Assembly: GCF_003265705.1 (NCBI RefSeq)
Contig: NW_020312894.1
Coordinates: 7,348,223 to 7,412,222, forward strand
Source of the DNA: Callorhinus ursinus
Lineage: Eukaryota; Chordata; Mammalia; Carnivora; Otariidae
DNA: 64,000 nt
Reading direction: 5' to 3'
In this document: positions 54,978 to 64,000 of the stretch, piece after piece
Layout of the letters: the number at the start of each line of letters is the position of its first letter
Position numbering within the stretch: the stretch's first letter is position 1
Position numbers and translations under genes: made by a program
The notes under the pieces: generated by a model
What the model saw: only the letters and a program-made list of their open reading frames with translations
Told to the model about the DNA's origin: nothing
The model's database searches: none

Positions 54978-57900
54978 CCCAGCCTATCTGCTCTCAGCGG
55001 AGGCCACTTGCCCCTTTCTGCCCGTGGGCCAGAAGGCATGGGCCTACAGACTGGGGGCTGGGCAGAGAGGAGTTTCCCGGAAGCACAGCTCTTCAAACTT
55101 GGGTCCGACGTGACAGGTACACCAGTCCTGCAAGGCCAGACACCAGGTGACCCAGAGCCACTCACCACCGTCATAAGCAGGAGTCACCGGCCAGTTTCCC
55201 ATCGCCAGGTGAGAGTCTTTGGGGCTGTGCCATTTCCTCTGCGAGGCTCTCCTGGAGTGAAAGTGAGGTCAGGTTTGTAGGACAGGTGCCTGTGAGCACG
55301 TGAACGGGGTTGGGGGAGCCCTAGCTGCTGGGATCCCAGCTGCTGCAGGGCCCCTCCTGCTTATAAGTAAGGAAAGCTGCGTCTCCTGCCTCTTGAGAAG
55401 TAACTTTGGGAGCGTCCAAATCTTCCTGCCTCGGTCAGTGGTCAGTGGGAAGGAAAGCGGGCTGTTGCCTAGGAAACAAAGCTGGAGGCTCGGGGCTCCA
55501 TGCCTGGGGGTGGGTGTGAGCCCCAGAAATGGCTCTAGTCAAGGGGATGGGGTGGGGAGGGTCTTAGGTGCATTTTTATAGGAACAGAATCCAGCTCTGG
55601 ACAGTTCTTGCAGGAGCCTGGGACCTAATATTGTTCGGAACTCCTATGTGAGGTACCTTGTTGTCGGGGGTGGAAGTGGGGAAATTTGTTCTGCCCACTC
55701 TCTGGGACAGGAGGGAGAGAGAGCAAAGGGTGCGGGGTGGGTGCTGAACAGGGAACTGGGGAAGCCCTGAGGAGCTGCCAGGAATAGTCCTGCTTGCAGG
55801 TCACTGGGCTTTGGTGAAGGCCCTGGGGTTGGGGGCATGAGGGGTGCTGGGGCCGCGGAGGAAGTGAACACAGGTGACAGTGTGATCCCTGGACCAAGGA
55901 GAGGCTCTTCTAGCTGGGCTAAGTGGGTGGCGGCGCCCCGTGGACCCCTGTAGGATGCAATCTAGCTCTGTCCCCTTTATTAGGAAAGGGAAAGGGTTTG
56001 AGATTCTAACAATACCAAGGTCCTGGGCGACTGGGTGGTGTTGGGATGAAGCCATTGGGGGTTAGTGTGGTGGGGCAGGGGCAGCTAGCCAGCAGGCTGG
56101 GCTAAGAGGCTGCAGCTGGGGCCAGGGGGAAGGGTTTGGCCTGACTTAAGCCCCGTTCAGCTGCTCCTGTTGGCTGATTCCCTTCCCTGAGCACTTGTGG
56201 GGGCAGAGGTGGCACCTGGGGTGCTGGGTGCTTCGCCTTCCTCAGCTGGGTGTCTGGGGCTGCTATGGCAGGTGGCACAGTTTTCTAGCCGAGTCTTTTG
56301 CGATCTTTCCCCTCCCTTGGGAACTCGGCCAGCGACCCCCCTCACTGAGGCGTCTCTAGAGGTGCTGGACCATTAGGATCCTAGGGTCTTGCAGATTCCC
56401 CAGTCCCTGCCTGGGGTTCCTGGATGGGCCCTGAGTTCAGAGCTGGAATCGTGGTGTGTTATACCCCCTCTAGCCACCTGGGTGAAGGGGGAGGGGTGGC
56501 AGGAAGCGGAGGGTCCTGAATTCTCCATGGGGGTCCGTCTTGAAGCCCGGATCCCATTTCACCGTATTCCTCCTGCCCCGTTGGCCTTTGCTGGGCAGGT
56601 CATGAGTGGCCTTCCACCGGGTGCACTGGAGTTGAACTCTGTTAGTCTGTGGACCGTGGCATGAGGCTCAGTGCCTCTGTCTCCTTGTTCTCAAGTTGAG
56701 AGTCCTAACGCTTACTCGATGGCGAGGCCGCTGGACTAGAATAGTGATGGATTAAAGAGTTCCAGCTGCATGGGTCTGGCCTTTGGGGGCTACCTGGATC
56801 CTTGGACGCACAGCAAGTGGAAAATAACGTGCTTGTGGCTTTCAAATGCTTGTTTTTGTTCCTGCTGCTGACATGCTTTTAAAATCTGATCTTGGTTCGT
56901 GCTTAAAATCATATCAGTGAAGTCTTAAATGCTTTTTATGTGCCTTTCTTTTTGGAACCAAACTTTCATTGTCCATGCAAAAGAAAAAAAAAACCCACAA
57001 ACTCCTGTAATCTTGGCCACGGCCAGGAAGTCTGTGCCAGGCACTCAGAATTCAGTTAATCACGTGTTGATTCCCACATGTTAGGCTCCAGGAGGAATAC
57101 AGTAAGAAGGGGCCACTTCCTTGTCTGCACAGAGCTCACAGTCTGGAGAAACTACGCTGCGCTTGTTTTTTAAGGAAGCTATTAGATTTTGGGGTTCTTT
57201 TTTGCAAAAACGACTCTGAATTTGTTCATTGGCCAAGGTAAAAATGTCATTGCAAAAGACCAGGCCAGTCTTTTTATAGTGGTTTCAGGTTGACAGTTGT
57301 GTTTAGATGTGTTCTAAGGACAGCCTACCAACAATGACCCCTGTTTTCGGTTGGAGAAGACGAAGAGCTCAGAGGAAGCGATGGCTCTCTGTGTGTCCAT
57401 GTGTTTTCCTGTCTCGGGCTCACTGTGCTCTTGAGTTTAAGAAAGTGGTAGTGAAGTCACTACTGAGGTTTAACCTAGGGACCACAGGATTCAGACACAG
57501 CATACAGGGTGGGTGGGCAGCTGAGTGGGGCCCTGGGGGCGTCTGGGCCCGTCTGGGCCTGTATCCTATCCGTATCCTCAGACACTTCCTGCACTTAATG
57601 CTGGGGGCCCTACTGAGATGGATCGAGAGGCAGGAGTCTGCCCCGGGCAAGAATTTGACCAGAACTCTGCGCGGCGTCTTTTGTGATGGCTGACCCACCT
57701 GCTGTACACATATTTGCACGCACCAGACACCTGCTATCAGATTGAGCAGTTTGAGCAGGATCCAGGGATCTAGAGCTCCTCCACTGGCTTCACTCATGGT
57801 CCAGGGAGCTATATATGGGCAGCATGCCCAGGGCCAAGTTCAGACCTGCCAGCCATATAAGTAGACCCTTTGAACGGAGTCATCAGTTTTGATTTTTCTC

Positions 57901-58319
57901 TTGTGGTATCTGTCACTTGCTGGAAACAGTTTGCTTTCTGGGGCTGTCATTCAAAGCATCATTTTGTGCCATACCATTAGAATTTTCAGAGTGTTTGCTG
58001 ATTTGCGTTTATTGAAACTAAATTCATTAGGATGATGTGAAAATAGCACTCAACTGTTTACCAAATCGGATTCTTGTTTTTGATGTTTCAGTACATCATC
58101 TGTTCTCACTTGAATGTTGTGGAATTTGTTGGTAAAGTGTTATGCAGATGAAAATCCATATTTTAGTGTAGTGTTTTTTTTTTTTAATTCAAATGAGTTT
58201 AAAAGAATATTCTATCCAAGGTGCTTGATTTGCCATTTGAAGCGGAGCGTATATGCATGTAAGGATACTGGAGAATGGCTAGGTCTGTCTGTGAGGGTTG
58301 GCAGACGGGCTGGGTCTCG
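54978..58319. other. Unannotated intronic-type sequence
   Basis: No Can-SINE, L1 or LTR identified in 3.3 kb. 57040-57160 ('gaatacagtaagaaggggcc', 'cacagagctcacagtctgga') resembles a common old interspersed repeat I cannot name. No exon. Confidence 0.35.
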
Positions 58320-58324
58320 ACGCA

Positions 58325-58480
58325 GGTGCAGGTGCTGAGTCAGGCTGGTTGGAACCCCCCCCGCCCCCCCGCAAGCTGGGTAAGCTCTGGCAAGTCACCC
58401 AACCCAACACGGGGGTTGGGCCCCCCAATCTGTGAAATGGTGAGGTCTGTGCTTCTTCCTGGGTTGTTGAGAGACTTCAA
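58325..58480 (+). mobile_element. Probable MIR remnant
   Basis: 'ctctggcaagtcacccaacc' at 58386, 'caatctgtgaaatggtgagg' near 58427 and 'ctgggttgttgagagacttc' near 58459 follow MIR order. A C-rich insertion interrupts it near 58357-58370. Confidence 0.5.
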
Positions 58481-59878
58481 CAGAAACACTGTTACTTCCT
58501 TGGTGTTCACGCCGTTTTAATATCTATCTCCAGGATTGAGCCGTCACGAAATTGATTGTGTGCCTTAGTTGAATGAACAGTATTCTTTTTTTTTCCTTTC
58601 CTAGTGGCTTATGAAATAATGCCGAGTATCAGATTTGATGGTATTTTAGCCTTGATAGACATGAAAGCATTTTTGCAAACTTGAAAGTGTTAGGGTTGGG
58701 CCTTTTCCAAATAAAACTTAACTTTTTAAGTCGATCAGTGGAAGTCGAGCTAGGACCACTTGCGCTTCAATGCCGTGGTTGTGTGGCCCCAGGAAAATGG
58801 AAGAGATGCGTTTCTAGAGTTGGCCTCTTTTTTCAGGTTTGGCCCCATGGCCCGATAACCTTGGCCTCTTCTGTTCAGAGAACCAGAGGCTTGTATTGCT
58901 TCCAAAGTAGCCTGTCCTGAGGCCAAGTTGGCAGGTGTGTGTGGTGGAGATGACCGGATGTCCCCTGCAGTCCCACACTTCCCTTCACTGGTGGGGACTG
59001 ATTGCCGGAGTGGCTGCTTGGTGGCCACCTAGGCATCTCCCTGAAGCCCCAGGACCACTCCTGCCAGTGAGTCCTGGTTGGAATAAGTGTCCCTTCCCAG
59101 CAGAATTAGTTCAGAAACAAGTGTTTACCCACTTTCTCTTTTTCCACCCTTGATTGTTCAGCAGGAAATCACCTAGCTTCCTGGGTCCCTGAGTCACCCT
59201 GTGGAGAGTTGCCCATGGTTAGGAACATTGATCTTTGTGTGATACAGAAATAAGCGTGTGTTGTTTTGAGTGGATACTCCGTTCTGGGTTTGTGGAAGCA
59301 GTGTGAATGTAACTTAATACCCTAGTTTGGGAAATCGAGTACCTTGATCGTAGATCCAGGCCAACCCTGTGTCACACTCTGCCTCAGTGATAAGGTGTCC
59401 GCTTCTCCCGATCGCCACCTCATGGCCAGCTCCTGTCCATTTATGTGCTTCGTCCTGGAGATTCTGTCTCCCACCCCTGCCCCCCATCTTGTAGGGGTGC
59501 TCCCGCTAGGCTGTGAGTCCCTGAGGGTGGGCATCCTTGCAAGGCTCCCTGCCTCACACCTGCCAAATGCCATCCACCCCAGTACTTTGGGGTGCAGCCA
59601 GGTGGCCCTGAGAGTGGATTGTCCATGTTTGGAGAAGTCTAGAATGAAGTCTTGGGTGGTAAAACTGTAGCAGGGACCTGGTAAGGGGTGGCAGCCATGA
59701 AAAGGTGCCTCTCTGATATCTTCTGCTTCTGGGAATGGAATCGACTGGTGGCCCCAACTGTTGTGTTCTGCATCTGGAATCCAGCTTCGCACTCACAGAG
59801 CCTCGGCTCCCAGGGGCTGCCCCTAGCTGGGGTCTGAGCATGGTGGGGATGCCAGGCCTTCCTTCTGGCCTTCCTTCC
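58481..59878. other. Unannotated sequence with possible L2 remnant
   Basis: 'aggctgtgagtccctgagggtgggcatcc' (59507-59535) recalls the L2 segment 'gactgtaagctccttgaggg'. The rest is unassigned and no exon was found. Confidence 0.35.
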
Positions 59879-60070
59879 TTAAAGATCTATTTATTTGAGA
59901 TGGGGGGGGTAGGGGGAGGTGCAGAAGGAGAGGAAGAGCTTGAGAATCTCAAGCAGACTCCCTGCTGAGAGTGGAGCCCGACATGGGGATCAGTTTCACG
60001 ACCCTGAGATCATGACCCGAGCCGAAATTACCAGTTGGACACCCAACTGACTGAGCCACCTGGTGCCCCC
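59879..60070 (-). mobile_element. Can-SINE
   Basis: Reverse-oriented: 'aaagatctatttatttgaga' tail side, 'ccctgagatcatgacccgag' and head 'gagccacctggtgccccc'. The poly-A tail is eroded and target duplications are unclear, so it is an older copy. Confidence 0.92.
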
Positions 60071-61740
60071 AGGCCTTTCCTGTAAGACTGGGGATTCCTC
60101 CTAGCAGCCAGCCAATGCTGGCCTTAAACTGCACAACGGTGGAGATTTCTCCCACCTGGACTCCTTTCTCCCCTGTTCCTCTGCAGGAGTCCAACCCGAA
60201 TCTCCCTCTGACTCCCTTTTTGCGTTCCCCAAGAAGTCTCTTGCACAGCTCATTTCGTCTGGCCTTGTTTTTGGAGGACCCAAACTCCTAACACCTATCG
60301 AACTTTATAAAGTAGGTCAAAGGGACAGTGCCCAGGAATTTCTTCTAGTTCGGGCAGCAAGCCATACTTACTCTCCCAGTGCCTTTTGCCTGACTCTTAA
60401 AATGCGGGGCCTGTGCTCAGTGATTCCAGGCGTGGCCCAAGTCTGAGCACTAGGGTTCCATCTGGGTATGGCTCCGTTACCCTTGCCTCGCTGTTCATGC
60501 CTCTCACACGTGCTTTTATTGTCATTTGCCCGCCATCTGGGTGAAGCATCTGGAATGACAGTGGAGTGGGTGGCCTTTCAGAGGGTCCCCATGCTGTATT
60601 CCCCCCCGGGAACTTTCATTTTCTATACTTAATCCTTTAAAAGCCTCTTGACTGATACGACAGGCTGGAATGTCCGGCCCACGAGTGTGACCTGTGCTGG
60701 GGCTACACCTTGAGACAAAGGAGTCCCGACTTTGACAGGACATGGCCCTTCCCAGCGATAGCTGGGTTACGGCCGTGTGGCACTTATGATGTGCTCCAGA
60801 TGGGCTCTGGGTAATCGTTTTGCTCTTGGGGAGCTGTTTGTGGGCCAAAAGGCTGTACCGCCCCTGAAGAGGCTTGGAGAGGGAGGGTCTGAAACCCTCT
60901 GGCTGCTCTGGCTGCTCTGGCTGCTCTTGGGGTTCCCCTTGCCTGCCTCGAGACACCAGAACGCGCACAGTGCAGGTGAGCCCCCTTGACGCTGTATTCA
61001 GACAGTGGCTCTTTTCCTGAGGGGGCGGGGTTCTGTTTTATCAGCTGGCATGAGCACACAGTCCTAAACAAGCCCCCAGCCCGCCTCCTTGGATTCAGAA
61101 GTCCATGGACAGAGTGGCTATTACTTGGTTGGAGGCTGTTTCCACACTCGGACTTGGGCGGAAGTTCTACCTGGGCTGCCTGGATTCCCACACTTGGTGG
61201 GGAAATGGACCCTGCCTCTCAGGGTTCCTGTGGGCCTCATTCCAGAGACAGGACTCCTGTGGATTGACAAGCATGAAATAGGCTCCACAAGTGGACACGA
61301 TTCTGCAGTGAACACATGCACCCACCCTCACCCAAGGGCTAAGGCGCTCTCCTGCCCTCTGCCCATCAGCCTGTCTTTTACTTGGCAACGTTTCTTGGCT
61401 ACCTTTCCAGATCCTGCTCACCTTTAACCCTGAGTCCCTCAGCGTGCATCTCATCACCTGACATGGACTTGCTTGTGGTTCCTCTTTGTTTTGTTTTCCT
61501 TTGAGGTGAAACTTTGGGAGGTGTTCGGGGAGTGGGGGCATGCGGTAAAAGGAAATGCATATATCCTAAGGGGGCCAGTCACTTCGTTGGCAAATGCACA
61601 TACCTGTGCCCTCTCAAGATCCAGGACACGGCATTGCTCCAGAAATTTCCCTCCTGGCCCTTTCCATGCAGTCCCTGACCACCTCAGGCACCCCCAACCT
61701 CCCCATGATTAATTTTGCTTGTTCGTGAAACCAATACTAT
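60071..61740. other. Unannotated; 9-base triple repeat at 60897-60923
   Basis: CTCTGGCTG occurs three times in tandem at 60897-60923. No other repeat family or exon recognised. Confidence 0.4.
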
Positions 61741-61769
61741 ATAACATACATAGATACATATGTGTTATA

Positions 61770-62135
61770 CGTTCATATATATTATACCACATGAACCTTT
61801 TTGCAAAAGCCTTTTCTAATTCATAATGTTTTTGAGATACTTGAATTGTTTTAGCCTGGGTCGGTTACCTGTTCCTTCTTAGTGGCTGTGTAGGATTCCA
61901 TTGTAGGAATCTGCCACACTGTTTACCCTTTTACCTGTGGATGGATACATGGGCTGTTTCCAGCTTTTAGCTATTCTGAATAAAGCTGCTATGGATTGTT
62001 CTTCACTTGTCTTTTTATGGACCTACATTTTCATGTCTCTTGGGTAAATTCCTAGAAATGGAATTACTGGTCACAGAATAGGTACATTGTTTAGTTTTCT
62101 AAAGCAGTTATGAAATTTTATAGTGCTACCCATCA
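61770..62135 (-). mobile_element. Old L1 3' fragment
   Basis: Plus strand shows 'agtggctgtgtaggattcca' near 61881, 'cctgtggatggatacatggg', 'tgaataaagctgctatgg' near 61977, 'cttgggtaaattcctagaaatggaattactggtcac' (62039-62074) and 'tagttttctaaag', the complement of the L1M ORF2 end. Confidence 0.75.
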
Positions 62136-63180
62136 TGTAGGGAAATGGAGCTGTTTTTTAAACCATTTAACAGAAGGTTGGCTTTCTGCGGGAGGGTGGT
62201 GCAGTGGGTACGGGGGACGAGTGGGTGGGGGACATCCTCCTCTACCTTTGCCCCTACATTAACAAGACAGATGCAGAGTCTATACCATTTGCTCCGCTGG
62301 GGTTGGGCTGTGGAGTTCACTCGTTCTGGAAAAAGTAGCCATGCCGTTTTTATTTAGAGGGGGCCTGCTTGTCTTGGCTTTTCCTAGATATTCAGAATGA
62401 TCATTGATAGCCCTTCTCATGCCTCTCTCTTGCCCTGTGGTCTCCCCTCCCCGCCAGATACTGTGCTCAATGAAGCGTGAGGGTCATGGTCTTTAGTTCC
62501 TGGTTTTCAACATCTGTGCCTACCTGTTTGCATTTCTGGCTGCCTGCACTTGATTTCTGGAGCCACTGATAAATCACGTAGTAGCACGTACATTTCTAGT
62601 TTTTTTCAGTATGAAGATACTGGTTAAGGGGGTGTTCTGGACCCCTCCCTGCATATCTGCTACCTTGTGAGCTGGGCCCTACAAAAACCCAGCAATCCGG
62701 GTGTGCTGGCTTCACTGGCCTCGGGGAAGCTTCTCCAAGTTTTTCTGGGGCCAGTACATTTGAAGCCCTGGTTTATAGGGCCACTAACGTGTCCTTGAGT
62801 GGATTCCATTTATTTATATCCTACCTCTTTCAAGAAAGTACTTTGAGGACTCGAAAATAGGCTGCTGTATGAGATTGGGGAAGGGCCAGAGTTGATTAAA
62901 AAAAATGCAAATACAGCAACCATAAATTTCAGGACAGTTGGCCATGGACAGCTCTCTCTGAGTTTAGGGAGACAACATTTGCCCTTGAGCTGATCACAAG
63001 GAGAAATGCTCTGTTTCAGAGAATTGGGTACAGGGATAGAGAGTTACCATCAACCAAGGTCTGGTAACATATCAGGCTGCTTGTGCCTGGGTCCACCGGA
63101 AAAAGTCAGAAGCATGTTGAGGGACAATTCAGAGGAAGCCGTTCTGTGAGGAGCTCTTGTTCTAAGGTGGTCATTTGATT
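62136..63180. other. Unannotated sequence
   Basis: No transposon or exon recognised between the two L1 copies. Confidence 0.35.
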
Positions 63181-63193
63181 TGGAATGGAATTT

Positions 63194-64000
<807 letters not shown>

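Noticed and set aside
57307..57693. 128-codon plus frame considered as a coding exon
   Set aside because: No splice sites in phase, no domain, and an overlapping minus frame of equal length.

Overview
The window is mammalian nuclear DNA from a carnivore. The clearest evidence is a set of about 17 tRNA-derived Can-SINE insertions. Most have the arctoid-type head (GGGGCGCCTGGGTGGCTCAG), a (CT)n tract, an AATAAA-rich A tail and target-site duplications. A young carnivore-type LINE-1 3' end lies at the right edge. The SINE type points to a bear, mustelid or pinniped relative and away from the dog-type SINEC_Cf. This lineage call rests on recalled consensus sequences, not on a search. I found no convincing protein-coding exon: the long open frames lie in GC-rich promoter DNA or simple repeats and look accidental.

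Layout. Positions 1-28 kb are repeat-rich and look intergenic or distal: 14 Can-SINEs, ancient L1M/L1ME fragments in both orientations, MIRs, an MLT1-like LTR and an LTR16/33-like fragment, with patches of AT-rich unique DNA that look like conserved noncoding elements. One of these, at 5.26-5.53 kb, is packed with homeodomain-type TAATTA/CAATTA motifs. Positions 29.1-32.4 kb form a large CpG island without recognisable transposons. It holds paired CACGTG boxes, an inverted CCAAT box, a 27-base A run, a ~190-base G-rich purine tract, and a likely noncoding first exon on the + strand ending at a good splice donor (GAG|GTAAGA, 30967/30968). From 30.97 kb to the end the sequence fits a long first intron, carrying a second CpG-rich patch at 38.76-39.79 kb with a short ATGGCGGC start that could be an alternative first exon. 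There are no Can-SINEs from 28.0 to 46.8 kb and only three after that. Those three, and both L1 pieces right of the island, are all antisense to the proposed transcript.

The gene driven by the CpG island cannot be named from this window. No novel gene system, CRISPR array or unusual mobile system was seen. The more informative items are regulatory architecture, candidate conserved noncoding elements, and insertion histories, including a young L1 whose tail looks like a short 3' transduction.
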